Below, in pieces: positions 52,914 to 61,971 of a stretch of DNA of 64,000 nucleotides. Position 1 is the stretch's first letter, and the number at the start of each line of letters is the position of its first letter. The DNA comes from an uncultured Stenotrophomonas sp. (GTDB lineage: Bacteria; Pseudomonadota; Gammaproteobacteria; Xanthomonadales; Xanthomonadaceae). The notes below the pieces were generated by a model, which ran no database searches, had not been told where the DNA came from, and worked only from the letters and a program-made list of their open reading frames with translations. A program made the translations under genes and the position numbers. The DNA lies in contig NZ_CAMFIA010000010.1 in the NCBI RefSeq assembly GCF_945952405.1, positions 1 through 64,000 on the forward strand, read 5' to 3'.

Positions 52914-55570
52914 TGGTTTTCCTCCACGGTCGGTGCCACGCTCGGCGGCGCCGGTGCCAGATAACCCACGACCGTGCACAGCAGGCCGTAGGCGATGAAC
53001 GATGCGATACCCAGCAGATTGCCCAGGTGCTGACGATCGACAAGGACCAGCTTGGCCAGCACCACGCCCATCAGCACGGCGCCGACCATCCACAACACGC
53101 GCTGGCCGCGGCGCGACCCCCACACCCAGGCGATCACGCCGAGCACGCTCCACAGCACGGTCAGGCTGGTCTGCGCCAGGCTGAAGCGCACCATCGACGC
53201 GTTCCACGACAGGCCTCCCCATTGGTGCACGCCATGCAACACCAGGCTGGTCAACGCGATGAAGGCGGCCAACGACAGCAACGGCAGGCGGATCCTCAGC
53301 AGTGCCTGCGGCGCCTGCGCGGCATACAGCCAGCGCGCAAGCAGCAGCAGGCTCAACCACTGGCCGATCTCGGCCGGATTCAGTACCGGCAGCCACAGCA
53401 GCGGAGCCGCGTCGCCCGGCAACAACTGGCCAGCCAGCCAGCCGATCGACAACAGGCCGAACAGCACGCACTGCAGCGGCAGGCGCATGCGGTCGAACGC
53501 CGCCCCCAGCGGCCAGCGCAGCGCATTCCATCGCCACAGCGACAACGCCGCCATCAGCAGCCACGGCAGGGTCACCAGCAGGGTGGTCCAGCCCTGTGCC
53601 AGATCGGCTTCATTGCCGCCCCACAGGGCCAGCAGCGAAAGCAGCGACGGCCACAGCAGCCACCACAGGAACTGCGCGATGCGCGCCACGCCATCGCCCC
53701 CCTGGCGCAGGCACAGCAGCGTGCGCACCCCCAGCACCGCGAACACCGCCCAGGCCAGTGCGCCGTAGCCGGCGAACGGTTGCTGGTGCGCGTCGCTCTG
53801 CAGCAGGGCCAGCGGGAAGCCCAGCGCCAGCATCGCCAGCGCGGTCACCCCCAGCGCGCGTGCCGGCTGCCGGCGCTGCACCTCGGCCGCCAGCCACGCG
53901 GTGACCGCCGCCAGTACCAGCAGTGCATCCCCTTCGGTGCGATAGGGGAAGAAACGGGTGATCTCATGCACCAGGCCGCCCAGCCACCACAGCAGGCCCC
54001 ACAGGTAGTAGACCAGGGCGACTTCTTGGCGCGGCCGGCGCTGGTAGCTCCAGGCCGACGCGAACCCTGCCAGGGCCAGCAGCAGCGCACCGATGGCGGT
54101 GGGATTGAGCAGGAAGCGCAAGTCCTCATGCCAGTGATCGCCACCGGCCACGAAGGCGAACGCGGCGCCGATCTGCAGCAGTGCACCCGACACCTGCGGC
54201 AACCAGCGCTTCTGGCGCAGCCCCAGCCAGGCCAGGCCGGCGCCTTCCAGCGCGAACACCGCACCGGTGGCCCGCGCCGACAGCGCCAACGGCACCGCCA
54301 GCGTGGCGAAGCCCACCGCCAGCACCGCATGCGACTGCGCCAGCACGGTGTACGACGCGCGCGCAATCAGCGCCCGCGCCAGCACCGCGTAGATCGCGGC
54401 CAGGCCCAGCGCGCACAGCGCCAGTGTCATCGGCTGTTCGTGCAGCATGCCTGCCTGCAGCGAGAACGCGACCAGGGGCGTGCCGAACACCAGGCTGCCG
54501 TCGACCAGGTCACGGCGCCCCGCCGGCTGGCGGCGGGCGTACAGCAGCGGGATCAGCAGGTAGAAGGCGAAGAACAGCAGCAGGAACGGCTCGGTGCTGC
54601 TGAACTTGTCCGGCGCGTACTGCAGCACGCCCCAGAAGGTGCCGATGCCGAAGGTGAAAGCGAAGCCCAGCAGGTTCAGCGCGCGCCATGGACGGAACCA
54701 GGCGATGGCGAAGATGCCGGCGTTGAGCACCGCGTAGTAGCTGAACAAGCCCACGTGGTTGCCGCTGCCGGTGGACAGCCACAGCGGTGCCATGAACCCG
54801 GCAAGGATGCCCAGCACGGCCAGGGTGCGCGAATTCTGTACCACCGCCAGCACGCACAGCCCGGCCACCAGCACGATCGAACTGACGAAGGCGAAGCCCG
54901 GTGGGATCAGGTCGAAGCGCTTGAATGCGGCAAAGATGGTCAGCAGCAGCACACCGATGGCGCCCCCCTGCAACGCCAGCGCGAACAACCGCCGACGCTC
55001 GCGCTGGAACCAGCCGAACGCCAGCAGGCCCAGTGCGGCCACGGTGACGCCGGCCAGCCGCAGTTCGATCGGCAGCACCAGCCAGCCCTGGTCGCTGACG
55101 TACTTCAGCAATGCGGCAACACCGGCCAGCAGCACCAGCATGCCGATCTTGACCGGGACGTTGCCCTCGGTGAACCAGCGCTTGACCGCGCCGATACCGC
55201 GTTCGATGAAACCGGGCAGCGCCGGTTCGGCGGGCAACGGTGGCTGCAGCGGTGCCGGCGGGACCGGCGGCGGCGCGACCGGCCGCGGTGCCGCCGGCTC
55301 GGCCGGGGCTTCCTCGCGCGGCGGCGGCGGTTGCGGCGCCGCTGCAGTTGCAACGACCGGGCGCAGGAACGGCGGATCAGCGCTGGCGACAGGCGCCGCC
55401 ACGGGCGGTGCAGGCGCCGTCGCGGCCGGCCGCGCAAGCGGCGTTGCCGCCATCGCACTTTCCAGCGCGGCGACGCGGCGGCGCAGGCCGGCGATCATCA
55501 CCAGCGCCACCACCAGCAGCAGCGGGATGGCCAGCAGGACCAGTACCACCAGGGCTATCAGTGCTTCCAT
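52910..55570 (-). CDS. DUF2339 polytopic membrane protein
   Basis: 886 residues. It starts with one TM helix, then a proline/alanine-rich linker (about 45-115, with PPPPREEAPAEPAAPRPVAPPP), and after residue 130 about two dozen hydrophobic segments to the C-terminus. IGMLVLLAGVAALLKYVSDQGWLVLPIELRLAG is characteristic of DUF2339. No catalytic motif is evident. It precedes and overlaps the DUF3999 gene. The gene lies in a glycolytic region but has no obvious link to it; a role in envelope assembly or polymer transport has been guessed for such proteins but is not shown here. Confidence 0.85.
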   Translation of the reverse strand: MEALIALVVLVLLAIPLLLVVALVMIAGLRRRVAALESAMAATPLARPAATAPAPPVAAPVASADPPFLRPVVATAAAPQPPPPREEAPAEPAAPRPVAPPPVPPAPLQPPLPAEPALPGFIERGIGAVKRWFTEGNVPVKIGMLVLLAGVAALLKYVSDQGWLVLPIELRLAGVTVAALGLLAFGWFQRERRRLFALALQGGAIGVLLLTIFAAFKRFDLIPPGFAFVSSIVLVAGLCVLAVVQNSRTLAVLGILAGFMAPLWLSTGSGNHVGLFSYYAVLNAGIFAIAWFRPWRALNLLGFAFTFGIGTFWGVLQYAPDKFSSTEPFLLLFFAFYLLIPLLYARRQPAGRRDLVDGSLVFGTPLVAFSLQAGMLHEQPMTLALCALGLAAIYAVLARALIARASYTVLAQSHAVLAVGFATLAVPLALSARATGAVFALEGAGLAWLGLRQKRWLPQVSGALLQIGAAFAFVAGGDHWHEDLRFLLNPTAIGALLLALAGFASAWSYQRRPRQEVALVYYLWGLLWWLGGLVHEITRFFPYRTEGDALLVLAAVTAWLAAEVQRRQPARALGVTALAMLALGFPLALLQSDAHQQPFAGYGALAWAVFAVLGVRTLLCLRQGGDGVARIAQFLWWLLWPSLLSLLALWGGNEADLAQGWTTLLVTLPWLLMAALSLWRWNALRWPLGAAFDRMRLPLQCVLFGLLSIGWLAGQLLPGDAAPLLWLPVLNPAEIGQWLSLLLLARWLYAAQAPQALLRIRLPLLSLAAFIALTSLVLHGVHQWGGLSWNASMVRFSLAQTSLTVLWSVLGVIAWVWGSRRGQRVLWMVGAVLMGVVLAKLVLVDRQHLGNLLGIASFIAYGLLCTVVGYLAPAPPSVAPTVEENQ

Positions 55571-55654
55571 TGCGTGCTTCCATTGCGTTCCCGCGCCCCA
55601 GCGGCAGCGGTCGACCGGCCCATGCTACGACAGGGCCGGCCCCATAAACGACGA

Positions 55655-55673
55655 ACCCCGGCCAGGCCGGGGT
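55655..55673 (-). terminator. Hairpin after gapA, possible terminator
   Basis: ACCCCGGCC-A-GGCCGGGGT lies 23 bp beyond the gapA stop. It lacks a clear T run on the minus strand, so it may be a weak terminator or an mRNA-end stabiliser. Confidence 0.45.
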
Positions 55674-55695
55674 CCGTGTGCGATCTGCGCCCGCC

Positions 55696-56833
<1,138 letters not shown>

Positions 56834-56893
56834 AGCGTTAGCACGGTGTGAGGCCGAGACTGTGGCCATCCACCCAGCAACGAGAACACCCCC

Positions 56894-57523
56894 ATGCGCA
56901 AGACCTCCCCCCTGATCGTGGCCAGCCTGGCCGCCGCCCTGTCCCTCGCCGCCACCCCGGCCATGGCCCAGTCCAAGGGCGACTGGACCGTCTCGGCCGG
57001 CGTCCACCAGGTGGCGCCGAAGTCGAACAACGGCTGGCTCGCCAACCACACCCTGAAGGTCGACGTCGACAATGACGTGAAGCCGACCATCACCGGTGAG
57101 TACTTCATCGCCGACAACCTGGGCATCGAAGTGCTGGCCGCGCTGCCGTTCAAGCACGACATCAACATCAACGGCCTCGGCCGCGTCGGCAGCACCAAGC
57201 AGCTGCCGCCGGTGGTGACCCTGCAGTACCACTTCAATAGCAAGGGCAAGGTGTCGCCGTTCGTCGGCGCCGGCGTGAACTACACGACCTTCTTCAGCGA
57301 AGACACCACCGGCGCGCTGAAGGACAGCCGCCTGAAGCTGCAGGATTCGTGGGGCCTGGCCGCGCATGCGGGCGTGGATTTCGCGATCGGCGAGAAGGGC
57401 GCCCTGCGCGTGGACATGCGCTGGATCGACATCGACAGCAAGGTGAAGCTGGATGGCGAGAAGATCGGCACGGTCAACATCGACCCGCTGGTCTACGGCG
57501 TTTCCTACGTCTTCAAGTTCTAA
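56894..57523 (+). CDS. ompW: Outer-membrane protein OmpW
   Basis: Eight-stranded beta-barrel of 209 residues forming a hydrophobic channel. Signal peptide MRKTSPLIVASLAAALSLAATPAMA; the mature part has GDWTVSAGVHQVAPKSNNG, VKPTITGEYFIADNLGIEVLAALPFKHDI and PPVVTLQYHFNSKGKVSPFVGAGVNYTTFF, all OmpW signatures, and ends in VSYVFKF, a C-terminal phenylalanine. It is expected to be controlled by the FNR box upstream. A terminator follows. Confidence 0.96.
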   Translation: MRKTSPLIVASLAAALSLAATPAMAQSKGDWTVSAGVHQVAPKSNNGWLANHTLKVDVDNDVKPTITGEYFIADNLGIEVLAALPFKHDININGLGRVGSTKQLPPVVTLQYHFNSKGKVSPFVGAGVNYTTFFSEDTTGALKDSRLKLQDSWGLAAHAGVDFAIGEKGALRVDMRWIDIDSKVKLDGEKIGTVNIDPLVYGVSYVFKF

Positions 57524-57591
57524 GCGGAGTGTTGAGCGCGGGGGCTTCGCCCCCCGCTCCCCCGCGACACGCAAAACCCTCGCAGCATGTT

Positions 57592-57620
57592 GCCCCGGTA
57601 ATCGCCGGGGCTTTTTTTGT
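57592..57620 (+). terminator. Intrinsic terminator of ompW
   Basis: Stem GCCCCGG / CCGGGGC with a 6-nt loop followed by seven T residues, 68 bp after the ompW stop. A smaller hairpin GGGGGC-TTC-GCCCCC lies just after the stop at about 57541. The remaining gap to the nuclease gene (about 190 bp) shows no other feature. Confidence 0.9.
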
Positions 57621-57811
57621 TTGCGCGAAAAGTACCGGCATCTGGAATTGGGCGGAGAGGGTGGGGCAGCGGGACCGTTGGTGCCATGGATGGCGCCATC
57701 GAGCCCCCATGGATGGGTTTACGGCGTGTCCCGCCGCCCCTCCCGCTGCGCTCCCACTTCGGAACAGGGACACGCCGCTCTTCAATCCACCTACCCCGCT
57801 AGAATGAGCGC

Positions 57812-58630
57812 ATGAAAGCCCTGCACTCCTTCTTCCTCGCCGCCGCCCTGGCGCCGGCCCTGCTGTCCGCCTCCGCCCCCGCCCATGCCTGGGGCGCGCA
57901 AGGCCATCGCCTTGTCGCCGAAGTCGCCGACGCCCGCCTCAGCCCCTCGGCCCGCGCCGAAGTGGACCGCCTGCTGGCCACCGAACCGGACGCCACCCTG
58001 GCCAGCATCGCGCCCTGGGCCGACCAGCTGCGCGCCAAGGACCCGGGCCTGGGCCGGCGCTCGGCCGGCTGGCACTACGTCAACATCGCCGAAGACAACT
58101 GCCATTACGAAGCCCCCAAACACTGCAGGAACGGCAACTGCATCGTCGAAGCCCTGAAGGCACAGAGCGCCATCCTCGGCGACCGCAGCCTGACCGACGG
58201 CGAGCGCCTGCAGGCGCTGAAGTTCGTCGTGCACCTGGTCGGCGACATCCACCAGCCGATGCACGCCGGCTACGCCCACGACAAGGGCGGCAATGATTTC
58301 CAGCTGCAGTTCGGCAACCGCGGTACCAACCTGCACTCGCTGTGGGACAGCGGCATGCTCAACACCCGCAAGCTGGATGACGCCGGCTATCTGCCGCTGC
58401 TGCAGAGCCAGCGCGCGCCGAAGCTGGCACGCCAGTCCAACCCGCAGCGCGACCCGCAGGCCTGGGCCGAGGCCAGCTGCCGGATCTCCATGCAACCTGG
58501 CGTTTATCCGGCCTCGCGTAAGATCGGTGACGAGTACACCGAGCGCTATCGGCCGCTGGCCGAAGCGCAGCTGCGACTGGCCGGCGAAAACCTGGCGCAG
58601 TTGCTGAACCGCGTGCTCGGCACGCGCTGA
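57812..58630 (+). CDS. Secreted S1/P1-family zinc nuclease
   Basis: Trinuclear-zinc nuclease cutting single-stranded DNA and RNA, of the type characterised from S. maltophilia. 272 residues with signal peptide MKALHSFFLAAALAPALLSASAPAHA. Cleavage leaves W27 as the new N-terminus, whose amino group and carbonyl bind zinc in this family, followed by H32 in WGAQGHRLVAEVA. Further ligands lie in WHYVNI, FVVHLVGDIHQPMHAGY and GGNDFQLQF...NLHSLWDSGM (H, D, H). Cysteines in DNCHYEAPKHCRNGNC suggest disulfides. The metallo-hydrolase gene follows after 11 bp. Confidence 0.95.
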   Translation: MKALHSFFLAAALAPALLSASAPAHAWGAQGHRLVAEVADARLSPSARAEVDRLLATEPDATLASIAPWADQLRAKDPGLGRRSAGWHYVNIAEDNCHYEAPKHCRNGNCIVEALKAQSAILGDRSLTDGERLQALKFVVHLVGDIHQPMHAGYAHDKGGNDFQLQFGNRGTNLHSLWDSGMLNTRKLDDAGYLPLLQSQRAPKLARQSNPQRDPQAWAEASCRISMQPGVYPASRKIGDEYTERYRPLAEAQLRLAGENLAQLLNRVLGTR

Positions 58631-58641
58631 GGAGAGTTCCA

Positions 58642-59442
58642 ATGTCGGTCCAGGTGCAGTCGTTCTTCCACCGTGACAGCAATACCTTCAGCTACCTGGT
58701 CAGCGACCCGGCCAGCGGCGAGGCGGCGCTGATCGACCCGGTCCTGGACTACGACCCGGACACCGACGCCAGCAGTGAATCGCCGCTGCGTGCGGCACTG
58801 CAGGCCATCGAACAGCAGGGCCTGCAGCTGCGCTGGCTGCTGGAGACCCATGCCCACGCCGACCACGTATCGGCCGGGCGTCGTCTCAAGCAGCACTTCC
58901 CGCAGGCCACGCTGGCCATCGGCGAAGGCATCCGCGCGGTGCAGGCCACCTTCGCCCCCCGTTATGGCCTGCAGCTTGCTGCGGCCGACCAGATCTTCGA
59001 CCACCTGTTCACCGACGGCGAGACCTTCACCCTCGGCGGACTGCGCGGCCAGGTGATCGCCGTGCCTGGCCACACCAGCGACAGCATCGCCTACCTGATC
59101 GGCGATGCACTGTTCACTGGCGACTCGCTGTTCATGCCCGACGGCGGTACCGCCCGCTGCGATTTCCCCGGCGGTGATGCCGCGCAGTTGTACCGCTCGA
59201 TCCAGCGCCTGCTGGCGCTGCCCGATGCCACCCGCGTGTTCGTCTGCCACGACTACGGTCCCGGCGGCCGTGAGGTCGCCAACGAGACCACCATTGGCGA
59301 ACAACGCGCGCACAACATCCACGTGCATGACGGCGTGGCCGAGGCCGAGTTCGTCAGCGTGCGCCAGGCCCGCGACGCGACCCTGGCCGAACCGAAACTG
59401 ATGCAGCCGGCAGTGAAGGCCAACATCCAGGGCGGCGCCTGA
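58642..59442 (+). CDS. Metallo-beta-lactamase-fold hydrolase (ETHE1/Blh-type persulfide dioxygenase-like)
   Basis: 266 residues. The metal-binding motif THAHADHVSAG, the second ligand region PGHTSDSIAYLIGDALFTGDSLF and CHDYGPGG match the ETHE1/Blh branch of MBL enzymes, which use a single iron to oxidise persulfides to sulfite. The C-terminal segment (ETTIGEQRAHNIH) fits the same branch. It starts 11 bp after the nuclease stop, so the two may be co-transcribed although their roles are unrelated. A glyoxalase II role is less likely from the motifs. Confidence 0.88.
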   Translation: MSVQVQSFFHRDSNTFSYLVSDPASGEAALIDPVLDYDPDTDASSESPLRAALQAIEQQGLQLRWLLETHAHADHVSAGRRLKQHFPQATLAIGEGIRAVQATFAPRYGLQLAAADQIFDHLFTDGETFTLGGLRGQVIAVPGHTSDSIAYLIGDALFTGDSLFMPDGGTARCDFPGGDAAQLYRSIQRLLALPDATRVFVCHDYGPGGREVANETTIGEQRAHNIHVHDGVAEAEFVSVRQARDATLAEPKLMQPAVKANIQGGA

Positions 59443-59515
59443 GGCGCGCGCAGCACCCGCAGACAGCACATGCCCGCGAGTGCCTGCCCTGCGTGGCAGG
59501 ACGCCGGCGCCGCGC

Positions 59516-60079
59516 CTAGCGCCCCTGCATGCGCACCACCTGCTGCCCCTTCACGATCTCGAAAGTGAAGGCATACAACAGGCTCACCGCCACCGGCTCG
59601 ATGCGCTCGGCGCCACGGCAGTCGCCGCGGTTGGCGGGCACCTTGCCGGCGGCGAAGTGGCAGACCGCTGCGGACGAGTACTTCCACATCGCCACCGCAT
59701 CCTGCGCTGCCTGCAGCAGGGCTGCGTTTTCAGCTGCGGCACCCGCCGCGCAGTCAGGACGATCGGTCAATGGCACGCTGCGCTCCACATCGCCTTCGGC
59801 GCTGACCACCACCTGCAGGCAGATGGTGGTCGGCGCCAGTTCCACCCGCGGATCACGATCGCCCACCTGCGGATCCGGTGCCGTGTGCAACTGTGGCATC
59901 CGATAGCCTTCGCCCGCCCCCAGCGCGTACGCCTGCACCTGTCCGCCGCCAGCCCCCTCCTGCGGCTGCAGACGCTGGTGACCGACGCTTTCGCTGCGGG
60001 TATCGACGGTTGCCAGGCGGTCCGGGGTCGCACACCCGGCCAGCAGCGCCACCGCCGCCCACAGCGGCGCGGACCTCAC
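59516..60079 (-). CDS. Lipoprotein with TonB-C-like domain, distal gene of the BlaI-M56 operon
   Basis: 187 residues from a GTG at 60079 that overlaps the M56 stop by 4 bp (GTGA) and has GAGGAG 5 bp upstream. The signal ends in lipobox AVALLAGC (Cys16). The C-terminal half has TTICLQVVVSAEGDVERSVPL... and AVAMWKYSSAAVCHF, resembling the fold and W-Y pattern of TonB C-terminal domains, with extra cysteines that could make disulfides. No direct family match is recognised. Its product may interact with the TonB-like tail of the M56 protein. Confidence 0.75.
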   Translation of the reverse strand: MRSAPLWAAVALLAGCATPDRLATVDTRSESVGHQRLQPQEGAGGGQVQAYALGAGEGYRMPQLHTAPDPQVGDRDPRVELAPTTICLQVVVSAEGDVERSVPLTDRPDCAAGAAAENAALLQAAQDAVAMWKYSSAAVCHFAAGKVPANRGDCRGAERIEPVAVSLLYAFTFEIVKGQQVVRMQGR

Positions 60080-61317
60080 TTCGTCTCCTCGGTTTCGTCC
60101 ATGGCGTAGGTGATGGGAACGCGGATGGCAGCCGCCACCGGTTTGCCGTTCTTCATCGCCGGGCGATAGCTCCAGCTGCGCGCCGCCGCGATCGACACCG
60201 CATCGAACACTCCCGGATTGGTCGCCCTGAGCACCTGGACATCGGTGGGATGCCCGTTGGCATCCACTTCCACGCGCAGATCCACCACGCCAACCTGGCG
60301 CTGCTCGATGGCGGACTTCGGATAGGACGGCGGTGGCATCTTGTCGACCTGGACCGGACGATCCAGCCCGGCCTTCGCCGCATCCTGCTGGGCGTGCTCG
60401 AACGGTTCGACGGCGATCCTTGGGGACCCCGCCGCACTGCCCTGGCTGGCCCAGGCTACCGCGCCCATTCCCAGGCTGACCCCGACCAGCAGCACCTGCC
60501 CCGAAACCCACGGCAATGCCTTCCGCTTGGACTGCTTCAACATGGCGATACGCTCCTTCAACACGGGTTGGCTGCGCCAATGGCAGACCGCTGGCGCAAC
60601 CGGGTGGACCAGCTGCGCCTTCAGCAGCGTGCTGGCGTAGAGACCGCGCAGCGCGGGCTGCGGGGCAACGGTGCGGGCATCACAGGCCAGTTCCTGGTCG
60701 CGCAGGAAACGGCGTGCGGCCCATGGCAGAAGCGGGTGGAACCAGAACAGCACGCGCATCAGCAGCAGCGCGCCATTGGCCCAGTGATCGCCGTTACGGC
60801 GGTGGCTCTGCTCGTGTTGCAGGATCAGCGCCTGTTCCTGTGCATCGAACTGCTGGTCGAAGTCAGGGCCGACCACGATGCGCGGGCGCCACAGGCCGAC
60901 CAGCGCCGGCAGGCCGGGATCGGCGCTGGCCTGCCAGCTGCCATCGGCACGCGGCTGCAACGCGCCCAGGCTGCGTTCAAAGCGACGCTGCGCGCGCAGG
61001 TCACGCAGCAGGCAGAGGCCGGCACCCAGCGCCCAGGCCACCAGCAGCAGCCCCGCCCAGGGCAACGACGGCCCGGCGATGCCCTCGACGGCACCGGGCA
61101 CCACGTTCAGCGGCAGCGTGGGCACCTGCTGCAGCAGCGCCACCTGTGGCAGCGGCAGCCGCAATGCCACCAGCAACAACGGCAGCAGCCACCAGCTGCG
61201 GTAGGCCAGCGTTGCGCCGCCGAGCCTCACCAGCAGCGGCCGCAGCGCCGCCAGCAGGGCCACGCCCGCCGCCAGCCACAGGCTGGCCTGGAACAGTCCA
61301 GCGAGCAGTTCATTCAT
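60076..61317 (-). CDS. M56 (BlaR1/MecR1-like) membrane metallopeptidase with TonB C-terminal domain
   Basis: 413 residues. Two to three TM helices (about 5-105), then the cytosolic zinc protease with HEQSH (H168, E169, H172) and ELACDARTV with the third ligand, then another TM (about 288-307) and a periplasmic TonB-C domain (about 325-405: PSYPKSAIEQRQVGVVDLRVEV, W-Y at WSYRP). BlaR1 carries a penicillin-binding sensor at this position; here a TonB-C domain replaces it. It overlaps the BlaI-type repressor gene by 8 bp and precedes the lipoprotein gene with a 4-bp overlap. Confidence 0.9.
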   Translation of the reverse strand: MNELLAGLFQASLWLAAGVALLAALRPLLVRLGGATLAYRSWWLLPLLLVALRLPLPQVALLQQVPTLPLNVVPGAVEGIAGPSLPWAGLLLVAWALGAGLCLLRDLRAQRRFERSLGALQPRADGSWQASADPGLPALVGLWRPRIVVGPDFDQQFDAQEQALILQHEQSHRRNGDHWANGALLLMRVLFWFHPLLPWAARRFLRDQELACDARTVAPQPALRGLYASTLLKAQLVHPVAPAVCHWRSQPVLKERIAMLKQSKRKALPWVSGQVLLVGVSLGMGAVAWASQGSAAGSPRIAVEPFEHAQQDAAKAGLDRPVQVDKMPPPSYPKSAIEQRQVGVVDLRVEVDANGHPTDVQVLRATNPGVFDAVSIAAARSWSYRPAMKNGKPVAAAIRVPITYAMDETEETK

Positions 61318-61675
61318 GGTCCAGCTCCTGGATCAGCTTCTTCAGTTCGGCGATGTCCTGCGCGCTCAACTGGCCACGCTCGCTGAAATGCGCCACCAGC
61401 GGCGCCACCCGGCCTTCGAAGACCCGCCCGATGAAATCCTGGCTCTGCGCCTCCACCCATGCCTGGCGCTGCAGCAGCGGTCGGTACAGGTAACGGCGGC
61501 CGTCGCGTTCGGCGGCAATTGCGCCCTTGGTCAGCAGGCGGTTGAGCAGAGTCTTGATGGTCGGCTCGGCCCAGTCGCGGTGGGCCAGCGCCGCGACCAC
61601 CTCCTCGGCGCTACGCGGTGCCTGCTGCCACAGCACCTCCATCACAACGGCTTCGGCTTCGCTGATCGGGGTCAT
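61310..61675 (-). CDS. BlaI/MecI/CopY-family repressor
   Basis: 121-residue winged-helix repressor. PISEAEAVVMEVLWQQAPRSAEEVVAALAHRDWAEPTIKTLLNRLLTKGAI is the BlaI DNA-binding domain, with the recognition region TIKTLLNRL. The C-terminal part dimerises and in relatives is cut by the M56 partner, whose gene follows with an 8-bp overlap. Three GTAATCGA-type half-sites lie immediately upstream, the likely autoregulatory operator. Confidence 0.93.
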   Translation of the reverse strand: MTPISEAEAVVMEVLWQQAPRSAEEVVAALAHRDWAEPTIKTLLNRLLTKGAIAAERDGRRYLYRPLLQRQAWVEAQSQDFIGRVFEGRVAPLVAHFSERGQLSAQDIAELKKLIQELDHE

Positions 61676-61686
61676 GGTTTACATCC

Positions 61687-61718
61687 GTAATCGACAAATT
61701 GATTACGCGCGTAATCGA
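61687..61718. promoter_or_regulatory. BlaI-family operator: three GTAATCGA half-sites
   Basis: Half-sites GTAATCGA (61687-61694), TTGATTAC in inverted orientation (61699-61706) and GTAATCGA (61711-61718) are regularly spaced at 12 bp. The middle and right ones form the perfect palindrome GATTACGCGCGTAATC (61701-61716). They lie 12-43 bp upstream of the repressor start, over its promoter. The sequence differs from the TACA/TGTA core of classic Bla operators. Confidence 0.8.
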
Positions 61719-61971
61719 TCGACCTGTCAAGCCCCTCGGCTCCGGATTCATCCCCGTTGCGGCCACATCGGTCATGCCTGCCCCGGCGGCCACGGGATCG
61801 ACAAAGGCAAGATCGTGCGTGCACGCGTTGCGCCGTGGTCATGCGCCGTGCACGCCGCATGACCGCGGCGATGGCCGGCGCAGGGTGTCCGGCGTGGACG
61901 TCCCGCGTCGACGGACGTTCAAGCCCGGCATGCTGTAATGCCCGCACTCCCCACACGCAGGACCGCCACGC

